Shown here one piece after another: positions 1-7,921 of a stretch of DNA of 64,000 nucleotides. A program made the position numbers and the translations under genes. Position 1 is the first letter of the stretch; the number at the start of each line of letters is the position of its first letter. Under the pieces are notes generated by a model. The model saw only the letters and a list, made by a program, of their open reading frames with translations. It had not been told where the DNA came from and did not search any database. The DNA comes from UBA1952 sp965200035 (GTDB lineage Bacteria; Bacteroidota; Bacteroidia; Chitinophagales; Chitinophagaceae), in assembly GCA_965200035.1 (NCBI GenBank), contig OZ241334.1, positions 1,798,001 to 1,862,000 of the forward strand, written 5' to 3'.

Positions 1-1803
1 GGTCCTAACCCTGATCCTACCGTACAGCAGTTCCCATACTTCGCCGGCCAGAATGGTCAGTTCGATCCTGCTTCTATCAAGCAATTTGAAGCGGCAGTGA
101 AAAAAGGCGGAAGCACTCAGCAAGAAAGTGAGTTGTATGCCAAAGCAGGCCAGCAGTGGGAAGCACTCAAGCGTTACCTGGTTCGTACACGTCTGGTACA
201 GAAATATACGTCTCTCATTGCCGGTGGTACTTATGTGCCGAAGTTTATGCTTAGCCGCAGCGAGCAGGATGGCAACATGGCTGCAGGCATCCGTTATGTA
301 AAAATCCCTTACACTTCAGTGAACGATGCTGAGGTTAAAGTAACAGACGCGGACCTTACAGATTATATGAAGCGCCACAAGCCACTGTTCGAAACAGACC
401 AGCCTACGCGCAGCATTGATTATGTAGTCTATGATATAGCACCTGATGGACAGGATACTTCTAAGGTTATCACTTCTATCGCCAAGCTGCGCGATGAGTT
501 TAGTGCCACTACAGACAATCAGAAATTTGTAACACGCAATTCAGACGATCCTTATAAGGATGCTTATGTGACCAAAAAGACATTTGCTTCTCAATTTGCA
601 GATACCATTTTCAATCAGCCGGTAGGTGCTGTATATGGTCCCTATTTTGAAAACGGAGAATATAAGCTGACCAAAGTAATTGCCAAAGCTACCCTGCCTG
701 ATTCCGTAAAATGCCGTCACATCCTCATCAAGACTGCTGATGCCGGCAAGCCGATGACCGATTCTACAGTAGCAAAAGCCCGGATTGACAGTATACAAAC
801 GGCTATTGCCGGTGGTGCAGATTTTAAGGCAATGGTTACCAAATACACTAATGACGATGGCAGCAAAGCTACAGGTGGTGAATATGATTTTGTCCTGACC
901 CAGCGCTCAGATATTTCAAAAGAATTTGGCGATTTCATTTTTGAAGGAAAGCCCGGTGAAAAGAAGATTGTAAAAGTCAGTAACGATAAGTATGCCGGCT
1001 ATCACTATATAGAAATCCTGAACCAAAGAGATCCGGTGGTATCTGCAAAGCTTGCTACCGTTAGCAAAGAGCTGATCACCAGCAGCCGTTCTTCCAACGC
1101 TACTTTCTCTATGGCTAACCAGTTTGCAGGCAATAACAATACGGCCGCATCCTTTGATGCAGCCGTAAAGAAGCAAGGCCTCAACAAGCGTGAAGCAGAA
1201 AACGTAAAAGCAAGCGATTTCGTGATCCCGGGCCTCGGCCCTGCCCGCGAGCTCATCCGCTGGATGTATGAAGCCAAGGTAGGCGATGTAAGCAACCCGC
1301 TCCAGCTGGACAAGCATTATGTAGTGGCTAAAGTTTCTGCAGTAAAGCAGGAAGGACTGCCTGAGCTGACTACTGCATTGCGCGCTCAGATAGATGGTCT
1401 CGTAAAAGCAGAGAAGAAAGGTAAGATGCTGGCCGATAAATATGGTAAGTCTGGTTCGCTGGAAGCAATTGCACAGGCATCGGGACAACAGGTAGCTACA
1501 GCAGATTCTTTGAAAGGCGGCCAAAGCTTTGCCGAAGGCATTGGCTATGAGCCGAAGGTATTGGGCTATATCTTCAATGATAAATTCCAGCAAGGCCAGA
1601 CTTCACCTGCATTGAAGGGACGTGAAGCTGTTTATTTTGTATCGCTCACGCACCGTGGTACTTCCAACATACCGCCTAATCCGATGCAGCAACAGCAGAT
1701 AATGATGGAAGCGATGCAGACCAAAAACTATGTAGGGCAGATGATCTCGGAAGCGTTGCGCCGTAATGGCACCGTTTCTTTCAATCCAAAGAACCTCCAA
1801 TAG
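1..1803 (+). CDS. Peptidyl-prolyl cis-trans isomerase, PpiD/SurA type (5' end outside window)
   Basis: The reading frame is open from the first base to the TAG at 1801-1803; the start and the expected N-terminal membrane anchor lie upstream of the window. A parvulin (PpiC) domain is visible around bases 710-1020, beginning CRHILIK and containing the GG-x-YDF region and the closing GYHYIEIL strand. The flanking helical regions fit the SurA-N/PpiD family, and a second, degenerate parvulin-like segment follows. Members are periplasmic chaperones that help fold outer-membrane and secreted proteins by isomerising prolyl bonds. A strong terminator follows directly. I am confident of the family; whether it is PpiD or SurA depends on the missing N-terminus. 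Confidence 0.85.
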   Translation, partial: GPNPDPTVQQFPYFAGQNGQFDPASIKQFEAAVKKGGSTQQESELYAKAGQQWEALKRYLVRTRLVQKYTSLIAGGTYVPKFMLSRSEQDGNMAAGIRYVKIPYTSVNDAEVKVTDADLTDYMKRHKPLFETDQPTRSIDYVVYDIAPDGQDTSKVITSIAKLRDEFSATTDNQKFVTRNSDDPYKDAYVTKKTFASQFADTIFNQPVGAVYGPYFENGEYKLTKVIAKATLPDSVKCRHILIKTADAGKPMTDSTVAKARIDSIQTAIAGGADFKAMVTKYTNDDGSKATGGEYDFVLTQRSDISKEFGDFIFEGKPGEKKIVKVSNDKYAGYHYIEILNQRDPVVSAKLATVSKELITSSRSSNATFSMANQFAGNNNTAASFDAAVKKQGLNKREAENVKASDFVIPGLGPARELIRWMYEAKVGDVSNPLQLDKHYVVAKVSAVKQEGLPELTTALRAQIDGLVKAEKKGKMLADKYGKSGSLEAIAQASGQQVATADSLKGGQSFAEGIGYEPKVLGYIFNDKFQQGQTSPALKGREAVYFVSLTHRGTSNIPPNPMQQQQIMMEAMQTKNYVGQMISEALRRNGTVSFNPKNLQ

Positions 1804-1823
1804 TTTTAATGAAGATGCTATCA

Positions 1824-1866
1824 ATAAAAACAGCCCTGCCAACCGGCAAGGCTGTTTTTATTTTAG
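1824..1866 (+). terminator. Rho-independent terminator after the isomerase gene
   Basis: AAAACAGCC and GGCTGTTTT arms pair around a CTGCC/GGCAA inner stem, followed by a T-rich run ending near 1864. It lies 20 bases after the stop codon. Confidence 0.8.
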
Positions 1867-1961
1867 GCGTAATTTTGCGTGCCTGTTGCGGTGTATAGCG
1901 GACGAGTCTATACTGATAAACTATCGCGCGCCATAGCCATAATTCAGTTAAAAAGATATTG

Positions 1962-2492
1962 ATGGATCTGATAAAAAATAAAGTAGCGGAGAGTGGCATT
2001 ATTACCCTTGATCTGGAGCAATTCATTCCTAAAGAGGATACACTGGCTACATTCAATCTGAAGCCTTTCCTGTTTCGTGAAATGATCCTGCGGGAGAAAG
2101 ATTACCGGGCTGCGTTAGTGGAGCATGATTGGACACAGTACGCCGGAAAGCATACAGGAATTATCTGTTCAGTGGATGCGATTATACCTATGTGGGCGTT
2201 TATGCTCGCTGCAAGCTATCTTCAGCCAGTAGCAGATTCAGTACATTTTGGCACCCTGGAAGAAGTGAAAAAAGAGTTGATCGTTGAGCACATTCATGCC
2301 ATTGATACAGCATCTTATCAGGATAAAAGAGTAGTGTTAAAAGGTTGTGGTGAAGTTCCCGTTCCTCAAACGGCTTATGTAGCTGCTACGGCAAAACTGC
2401 GGCCTGTGGTCAAATCTATTATGTATGGAGAGCCCTGCTCTACGGTGCCTATTTACAAACAGGCAGTAACTCCGAAAAGCCAGAATGCTTAG
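1962..2492 (+). CDS. DUF2480 family protein
   Basis: About 176 residues matching the Bacteroidota-restricted DUF2480 family along its whole length. Recognisable segments are FREMILREKDYR, the HDWTQY motif, SVDAIIPMWAFML, the KGCG turn and VKSIMYGEPCSTVP near the C-terminus. The function of the family is unknown; conserved cysteines and the cytosolic character could suit metal or cofactor binding, but that is inference. A TTG lies one codon upstream at 1959; the ATG at 1962 is the likelier start. The next gene begins within about 30 bases, so the two may be co-transcribed. Confidence 0.85.
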   Translation: MDLIKNKVAESGIITLDLEQFIPKEDTLATFNLKPFLFREMILREKDYRAALVEHDWTQYAGKHTGIICSVDAIIPMWAFMLAASYLQPVADSVHFGTLEEVKKELIVEHIHAIDTASYQDKRVVLKGCGEVPVPQTAYVAATAKLRPVVKSIMYGEPCSTVPIYKQAVTPKSQNA

Positions 2493-2522
2493 TTTCGCAT
2501 GGCTCTAAAAAGACCAGGTGAA

Positions 2523-3224
2523 ATGAGGAATTTGCTCAAGCTGTTTTTTTGCGTATTGATCATTACGCCATTTTCTATAAAAGCGCAGCAGGATGCAACG
2601 GCTACGCCGCCGCGTCCTCAAAATATAAAGGTGCTTGATGAGTACAGCGATGGCAAAGGACATATCGTACGCATTGTACAATTCAATCAGGGAATGATGC
2701 GCGTTACGCAGACCATCATCATGCCCAAAGTATCGCCGGTAGGTATGGTTCACGTTCCGTTCCGTGCAGACACGATGAACAAGGATTCTGTAATGTTGCT
2801 GGTAGATAAATCTGACTATGTGCTGCAGCTCTGGTACCGGAAAAGAATGCTCCGCGCCTATAAAGCAGTGTTTGGCCCTAATCCGCTAATGGATAAAAAA
2901 GTGGAAGGCGACCGCTGCACACCGGAAGGAAAATTCAGGATTGCCAGTAAAAATCCCGGTTCAAAATATACCCGCTTCCTGGGCCTCAACTATCCTACAG
3001 ATTCAACCATGAAACACTTCAATGACCTGAAGGCAAAAGGTGTAATACCGGCCACAGCCCGCCCCGGCAGCTCAGTAGGCATTCACGGTATATGGCCCGG
3101 CGGCGATGATATGATAGATATGGGCATCGGCTGGACGGATGGCTGCATCGCTATCAAGAATAAGGACATCGAAGAACTGTTTACAGTAGTAGGCGTAGGT
3201 ACCCGCGTGATTGTGCGTAAATAG
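2523..3224 (+). CDS. L,D-transpeptidase (YkuD family), exported
   Basis: The protein opens with a Sec signal peptide (MRNLLKLFFCVLIITP...KAQ) if started at ATG 2523; an ATG at 2499 would put eight extra residues before it. The C-terminal half is a YkuD domain with the catalytic signature: histidine in IHGIWPGG followed by TDGCIAI, whose cysteine is the nucleophile. Such enzymes form 3-3 cross-links in peptidoglycan or attach proteins to it in the periplasm. The N-terminal 70 residues are a short linker with no recognised domain. It lies 30 bases behind the DUF2480 gene on the same strand. Confidence 0.85.
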   Translation: MRNLLKLFFCVLIITPFSIKAQQDATATPPRPQNIKVLDEYSDGKGHIVRIVQFNQGMMRVTQTIIMPKVSPVGMVHVPFRADTMNKDSVMLLVDKSDYVLQLWYRKRMLRAYKAVFGPNPLMDKKVEGDRCTPEGKFRIASKNPGSKYTRFLGLNYPTDSTMKHFNDLKAKGVIPATARPGSSVGIHGIWPGGDDMIDMGIGWTDGCIAIKNKDIEELFTVVGVGTRVIVRK

Positions 3225-3237
3225 CAATTGCGCAAGT

Positions 3238-4596
3238 CTATGACGGACTCGGAAAGTCCCGAAGGGAATACTTGCCAAGTCTGTTCACAATGAACTGCTC
3301 ATATGCTTCTTTCCATCCGGCCCATTGCGGCTCACTGCCCAGCGAAAAATTGTGAAACACGGTAGTAAGCACACCATGACACCCTTCCAGTCGCACTTTC
3401 ATTGCTTCTAGTCTTTCAAAAGCAGTCTGCACATCCAGTTCAAGATCGAAATGAGCCGTAGTGTCCATGAAGCAGAATGGATGCACACGAAGCGCCGTTT
3501 GCTCTTCCCGCTCCAGATCGTACCAATAAAAAGAATGGCCCGTTCCTGCCCGGAATCCTAAAGCAGTGCCATAGCCCATACTGTAATCATCCGTAATGCC
3601 AGCTGCAATCAGGGTACGGTAAGTAGCTGGTAAAAACACGCGGATGAAATGCTGGCGGGAAGTAGTGACCGGCGCGGCAATAATCTTTTCAAGCGCTGCT
3701 TTCTCCGCTGTAAACTGACCGAAAGAACTATCTGTAAAGTAAGATGGATGCATCCCTACAGTACCCTGCTTCAGCAAATCACCGATCAGGCGCTGCATAG
3801 CAGGATGCTGCGGATGGATATTCTTATCAAACGGAGAGGACTGTAAGGCAGCAAGAATAAAATAGCGTGGCGTTAATCCATATTTCTGGTGAAGCGCTTC
3901 CATCCACTCATAAGCATCATAAGGGTCGGAAGCCTTGCCGGCAATGACCCTCATCCTTAAAAAGAACGAGCAGAAATTTCTCCGAAGCAAATCTTTCAGC
4001 CCGGCTCCGATCAGGCGCTGAGCGCCCTTGTGCCGGTAAGACCATGCAATATCAATATCATAAGTAGGGAAAAACGTGATTGGTTTTACGGGAATCGATA
4101 GCTGCCATTCGCGCTCCAGATATTGCCTTAAAAACGCTATCCATTCATCCAGCACCGGTCTTTCCAATACTCCGTCCACAGCCAGCCTGCTTTTACCGGC
4201 AGGGAAGCGCCCATGCTTATCTACCTCCTGCTCCGGATACTCCTCGTAGCGCGAGAGGAAATAAAAAATCCCGCCAAACAAGTCAAAAGGAACAGTGTAT
4301 AAAGCGTCATTCGTATAAAATGGTGCATAGAGGCCTTGCCACTCGTAACTTAGAAAAAATTGCTTGCTGATGCCCTGCTCAAAAAGCAATCCCGTATCAG
4401 GTACAGAAAAAACGGCAGGCAGATAGCCGTAAGCAATCGCAAATGATGCAGTAGCTGCTATTGCAGAATCATGAGTGATAGTGTAATCTAAACCTAACCG
4501 TTCTGTAAACAGCCAATCGAGCACATAACGAAGGCGGGGCGTATCCTGCTCCGCATAAATGGTAATGGTGGGAAGGTGATGGTGGGTAATGCTCAT
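3238..4596 (-). CDS. Polysaccharide deacetylase-like protein with N-terminal DUF7033-type domain
   Basis: 452 residues, no signal peptide. The N-terminal third (LRYVLDWLF..., then PFDLFGGIFYFLSRYEEY) resembles the domain that precedes NodB-like folds in Bacteroidota proteins. The second half has deacetylase-fold elements: TYDIDIAWSYR (the Asp pair of the first NodB motif), GMHPSYF (HxS/T metal-binding motif) and a late VFHNFS segment. A role in trimming a cell-surface polysaccharide is likely but the substrate is unknown. Its ATG (4596-4594) directly abuts the stop of the upstream lutB gene, so the two are translationally linked. Confidence 0.7.
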   Translation of the reverse strand: MSITHHHLPTITIYAEQDTPRLRYVLDWLFTERLGLDYTITHDSAIAATASFAIAYGYLPAVFSVPDTGLLFEQGISKQFFLSYEWQGLYAPFYTNDALYTVPFDLFGGIFYFLSRYEEYPEQEVDKHGRFPAGKSRLAVDGVLERPVLDEWIAFLRQYLEREWQLSIPVKPITFFPTYDIDIAWSYRHKGAQRLIGAGLKDLLRRNFCSFFLRMRVIAGKASDPYDAYEWMEALHQKYGLTPRYFILAALQSSPFDKNIHPQHPAMQRLIGDLLKQGTVGMHPSYFTDSSFGQFTAEKAALEKIIAAPVTTSRQHFIRVFLPATYRTLIAAGITDDYSMGYGTALGFRAGTGHSFYWYDLEREEQTALRVHPFCFMDTTAHFDLELDVQTAFERLEAMKVRLEGCHGVLTTVFHNFSLGSEPQWAGWKEAYEQFIVNRLGKYSLRDFPSPS

Positions 4597-5976
4597 CTAC
4601 CCGCGCTTCTCATGCTCCTTCCAGAGCTGGCCAAATGTTTTCGGGGCAAATATCGTCCCTTCACGGCGATGAAGCCAGGTAGCGCCAAATACTCTGTTAA
4701 GCATCACATTTTTCAATCCCGGTCCTGCGCTGTTCATCAGCAGGCGGCTTTGCATCCCGCGCTTCCAAAGCTTCCAGGCAATGCCTTCACTGGCATCATT
4801 GAGTCCTTCCTCTACAGAAATATGCCGGTTCTCCAGCAGCATTTCATGAATATTGATCTTCACCGGACATACCTCCGTGCAATTGCCGCAGAGCGAAGAA
4901 GCATAGCTGAGGTGCTTGTACTCCTTCATACCAGCCAGATGCGGGGTAATTACCGAGCCGATAGGACCGCTATAGGTGGCGGCATACGTATGGCCACCTA
5001 TATTTTTATAGACCGGGCAGGCATTGAGGCAGGAGCCGCAGCGAATGCAATACAAGCCCTCGCGCACTTCCGGACGGGCAAGCATATTGGTACGCCCGTT
5101 ATCCAGAAGAATTACATACATCTCTTCCGGTCCGTCATTTTCACCGGGCTGGCGCGGACCGCTGAGAATGGTATTGTATACAGTTACTACCTGCCCCGTG
5201 CCATAGGTAGCCAGCAGCGGCCAGAACAGGGAAAGATCATTTACCGAAGGCAGAATCTTCTCGATGCCGACAATTGAAATCTGCGTTTTAGGAAAAGCAG
5301 TGGTAAGCCGGGCATTGCCTTCATTTTCCGTCACACATACAGCGCCGATATCTGCCAGCAGAAAATTGCCGCCGGTAATGCCCACCTCGGCCGTTATATA
5401 CTTTTCGCGCAGCTTCTCGCGCGCAATCATGGTCAGGTCCGATGGCGGAAGATTAGGCTCAGTGCCCAGCTTTTCATGAAATACCCGCGCCACATCTTCC
5501 TTGCTCTTATGCATGGCCGGCGTCACAATATGGTAAGGGGGTTCGCCATCCAATTGCTGAATGTATTCTCCAAGGTCCGTTTCCACAGATTCGATGCCGT
5601 GCTGCTCCAAGAAGCTGTTTAGGTGGATCTCTTCCGTCACCATCGATTTGGATTTCACTACCTGACGGGTATTTTTCGACTGGCAGATATCCAGGATGGC
5701 GGCCTGTGCCTCCTCAATCGTCTCTGCCCAAATTACCTTTCCGCCACGGGCGGTGAAGGCCGCTTCAAACTGCAGCAGGTATTGGTCCAGATGCTCGATT
5801 GCCTCCCACTTCACGTTCTTGGCCCTGCGGCGCGCGAGGTCCAGATCATGATACTGGGTTTTGCCTTTTACAACGGCATCAGCATATTTCTGAATATTGA
5901 ACGTGATCTTTCGCTTATGCTCCAGATCATGCGCTTTCACTTCACTGCGTACAAGAAATTGGGACTTTGTGCTCAT
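4597..5976 (-). CDS. lutB: Iron-sulfur lactate-utilisation protein LutB
   Basis: 459 residues, the usual LutB length. The N-terminal LUD domain carries SKSMVTEEI and the VGITGGNFLLADIGA region; two 4Fe-4S clusters are marked by CIRCGSCLNACP and, later, CGNCTEVCP. LutB is a cytosolic electron-transfer subunit of the LutABC L-lactate dehydrogenase complex. LutA and LutC are not adjacent here, so its partners must be elsewhere or its role has shifted. It is the first gene of a two-gene operon with the deacetylase-like protein. The start at 5976 is 36 bases from a 14-unit 21-bp repeat array, which therefore occupies its promoter region. Confidence 0.85.
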   Translation of the reverse strand: MSTKSQFLVRSEVKAHDLEHKRKITFNIQKYADAVVKGKTQYHDLDLARRRAKNVKWEAIEHLDQYLLQFEAAFTARGGKVIWAETIEEAQAAILDICQSKNTRQVVKSKSMVTEEIHLNSFLEQHGIESVETDLGEYIQQLDGEPPYHIVTPAMHKSKEDVARVFHEKLGTEPNLPPSDLTMIAREKLREKYITAEVGITGGNFLLADIGAVCVTENEGNARLTTAFPKTQISIVGIEKILPSVNDLSLFWPLLATYGTGQVVTVYNTILSGPRQPGENDGPEEMYVILLDNGRTNMLARPEVREGLYCIRCGSCLNACPVYKNIGGHTYAATYSGPIGSVITPHLAGMKEYKHLSYASSLCGNCTEVCPVKINIHEMLLENRHISVEEGLNDASEGIAWKLWKRGMQSRLLMNSAGPGLKNVMLNRVFGATWLHRREGTIFAPKTFGQLWKEHEKRG

Positions 5977-6011
5977 AACAGGCTAAGCACCAAATTTAGC
6001 GCATATTCGGT

Positions 6012-6310
6012 GGAATGAGACTTCGAACGGCGGGAAATGTGCATAGAACGCTGCGGCAGCGGCAAAGAATCCAGGTGGAAAGGCCTTCGAACAGCAGGAC
6101 GACCGTAAAGAAGCAGGTGGAAGGATGATCGAAAAGCGTGTAAGGTGCATAGAAAGGCAAGGAAGCAGTAAAGAAGCTCATGGAAAGACCATCGAAGAGC
6201 ATGGAAGTGGCAAAGAACGGCGTGGAAGCGGCTTAGAAAGTTATGGTACAGACAAAGAAGATCGTGGAATAAATAAAGAAGTACGTGACCGATATAGCGA
6301 AGAGCTTTAT
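6012..6310. repeat. Fourteen-unit degenerate 21-bp tandem array with GAA every 10-11 bp
   Basis: A GAA trinucleotide recurs at 6025, 6046, 6067, 6089, 6110, 6131, 6152, 6173, 6194, 6215, 6236, 6257, 6278 and 6299: thirteen steps, twelve of exactly 21 bp and one of 22. Most units also carry GGAA about 11 bp earlier, so GAA appears about every 10.5 bp. The rough consensus is GGAAG-N5-AAAGAA-N4-T, with the remaining positions highly variable. 21 bp is two turns of B-DNA, so the constant bases lie on one helical face. A forward frame is open from 6047 to 6406 and would encode heptads such as GKERRGS and DKEDRGI, but it has no good start. I do not recognise the element. Confidence 0.85.
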
Positions 6311-6435
6311 CAATACCACAGCAAACAAGGTCTTCGTTGCATAGGCCGCTGTGGTATTCTTCGTGCTGACAAAGGAACGGAAAGCAATAAGATCCCTACG
6401 GGATGACAAAGTCGTTGTGTAAAAACGAGATGTGA

Positions 6436-6532
6436 AAGCCGCTGTGGATCCTTCGTGCCTCAGGATGACTAGCGTAAGAGCCTATTTATTCAGCGGGGTC
6501 ATGCTGAGGCACGAAGGATCCCGCAGCGGCTT
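6436..6532. repeat. REP-like dispersed palindromic repeat (family A)
   Basis: The left arm (6436-6470) contains GCCGCTGTGGATCC and TTCGTGCCTCAGGATGAC; the right arm (6497-6532) is its near-perfect inverse, with GTCATGCTGAGGCACGAAGG and CCGCAGCGGC. Related single units sit at 6558-6584 and 6833-6864, both reading GGGATGCTTCCT-TGCGTCAGCATGAC with small changes, and a three-unit cluster lies at 48907-49060. Alternating orientation and intergenic location are typical of REP/BIME-type sequences. Confidence 0.75.
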
Positions 6533-6620
6533 ATGTTATTGGGGCGCCTGTTTGCTATGGGATGCTTCCTGTCGTCAGCATGACAAAACGTGGGCTAATC
6601 AAAAAGAACAAAGACGCAGG

Positions 6621-6745
6621 AAAAGATCAGGGTACCAAAAGCCCGGCACTACAGCAGCACCAAAGCCAGATAGAAAGGCACCGGCGCGCCGCAGTCATTG
6701 CGCGGCGGTAGTTTTTTGGTTCTTTTTTGCTGACAAAAAAGAACG
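6621..6745. repeat. Dispersed non-coding repeat family B, copy 1
   Basis: Shares with 46171-46295 the ordered blocks ACAAAAGCCCGGCACTACAG (here ACCAAAAG...), AGCACCAAAGC, GCGCGCCG, AGTCATTGCGCG, and a terminal inverted repeat that can form a hairpin (here GTTCTTTTTTGCTGACAAAAAAGAAC, split arms of 10 bp). By eye about 70 percent of positions agree. No protein is encoded. Confidence 0.65.
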
Positions 6746-6894
6746 GATAAGATTCCTACGGGATGACAAAGTTGTTGTATAAGTGCCGCTGTATAAAAGC
6801 TGCTGTTTAAAAGTCGCTGGTGAGCTTTGGCTGCTGTGGGATGCTTCCTTGCGTCAGCATGACCTGTATCGTGGGGCTTAACCTTGATCTCCTC

Positions 6895-7632
6895 TTATAG
6901 CTGCTTTTCTTTCTTGTCTTCTGTGCCTGTATAGCTGTTCATGGCCTTGATAGTCCTGGCATAGCTGAAACGGGCTTTGGTGGCCTTATCATCCGAAAAT
7001 ATCCTGGCGGCTATTTTAGCGACGCCGATCACGTCTTCATAAAGGTCGTTGAGGGTAGCGATCGATTGCCGGGTGGCCTGCGGGCGGCTGCCTTTTACAC
7101 CTTCCTGATAAACGTCTGCCGCGCGGATATCCACCGCTGCCTGCGTGAGCTCGCTCAGCAGGGCAGGGCTGATGCCTTTACCGGTCAGCTCCTGAGCAAT
7201 ATCCGGCGTGAGGCCGGTACTGACCCGGGCAAGCACCGCGCCGATCGCTTCCTGATCGCCACTGGTACGTGCGGCTTTGTAGCGGGCATCGAAGCCGAGC
7301 GCGTTGAGCAGCGTATCGCGGCGCTCATGGTCTTTGCGGAAATCTTCTTCTATCTGCACCTTCAGGAAGGCCAAGTCTTTCAGGGCGGTAGCCTCAATCC
7401 GGCGCAGGCGGCTGGTAGCATCGCGCAGGCCGGCAATGGTATTGGCGCCGAGGATGCTGGTGGCGGCATCTGCCACACGGGTTTTGAGCGCCGTATAATA
7501 GGCCGCATTCCACAGCGGCCGCTGTTCCTGTATGGTTGCTGCGTGCTCAATAGCAGCGTTGAGGATAACATCTGCAGCAAGAAGCATTTCGGCGTCTTTG
7601 CCAGTGTAGGCACGTAAGATTTGGGTGGTCAT
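6895..7632 (-). CDS. Hypothetical helical protein
   Basis: 245 residues, without signal peptide or membrane segments, rich in Ala and charged residues and predicted by eye to be almost wholly alpha-helical. I do not recognise a domain. Runs such as LRRIEATALKDLAFLKVQIEEDF and the C-terminal KKEKQL suggest a soluble cytosolic, possibly coiled-coil protein. It is isolated: dispersed repeats lie downstream and a 290-bp gap separates it from the divergently transcribed RHS gene. Codon use is ordinary and GC is slightly higher than its surroundings. Confidence 0.7.
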   Translation of the reverse strand: MTTQILRAYTGKDAEMLLAADVILNAAIEHAATIQEQRPLWNAAYYTALKTRVADAATSILGANTIAGLRDATSRLRRIEATALKDLAFLKVQIEEDFRKDHERRDTLLNALGFDARYKAARTSGDQEAIGAVLARVSTGLTPDIAQELTGKGISPALLSELTQAAVDIRAADVYQEGVKGSRPQATRQSIATLNDLYEDVIGVAKIAARIFSDDKATKARFSYARTIKAMNSYTGTEDKKEKQL

Positions 7633-7850
7633 AGCTTGTGTGTTTTAAATGCTTTTTTAACACTAAAAATAATGTACTGAGTGCATAAATGTTGCAGGAA
7701 TAATGAAGAAATACATGAACGACAAAATCTGATTTGTGAAAATCATCTTTTGCATGAATCATATAAGTGCCTGATGGAAATGCTATTATTTTCTAAATGA
7801 AAAATGATCTGATATAATGAATAAAAATTCGAATGTTTAGTGCTGATTTT

Positions 7851-7882
7851 TTGGTGAATAGGTAGAAACTAATTTACGTTTG
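7851..7882 (+). promoter_or_regulatory. Bacteroidetes-type promoter of the large RHS gene
   Basis: TTG at 7851 (-33 element) is followed 24 bases later by TACGTTTG at 7875-7882, a full match to the TAnnTTTG -7 element. The RHS start codon is at 7922, leaving a leader of roughly 30-35 bases. Confidence 0.7.
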
Positions 7883-7921
7883 CAGGCGAAAACGAAAAAC
7901 CGGGCTTATACCCGCCACTTC

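Larger units (their letters stand above)
6389..6786. repeat. Pair of direct repeats (about 39 bp) flanking other repeats
   Basis: Copies at 6389-6427 and 6748-6786 share AAGAT-C/T-CCTACGGGATGACAAAGT and a GTTGT(G/A)TAA end. The interval between them is filled by a dispersed inverted repeat and a second dispersed element, so the region from 6.3 to 6.9 kb is a nest of non-coding repeats. No gene is supported here. Confidence 0.6.

Noticed and set aside
6012..6310. 21-bp array as a CRISPR
   Set aside because: There are no constant repeats separated by unique spacers; the unit itself is degenerate and there are no cas genes.
6432..6782. Open frame across the repeat nest after the 21-bp array
   Set aside because: It runs through palindromic dispersed repeats and shows no domain, signal or coding-like residue pattern.
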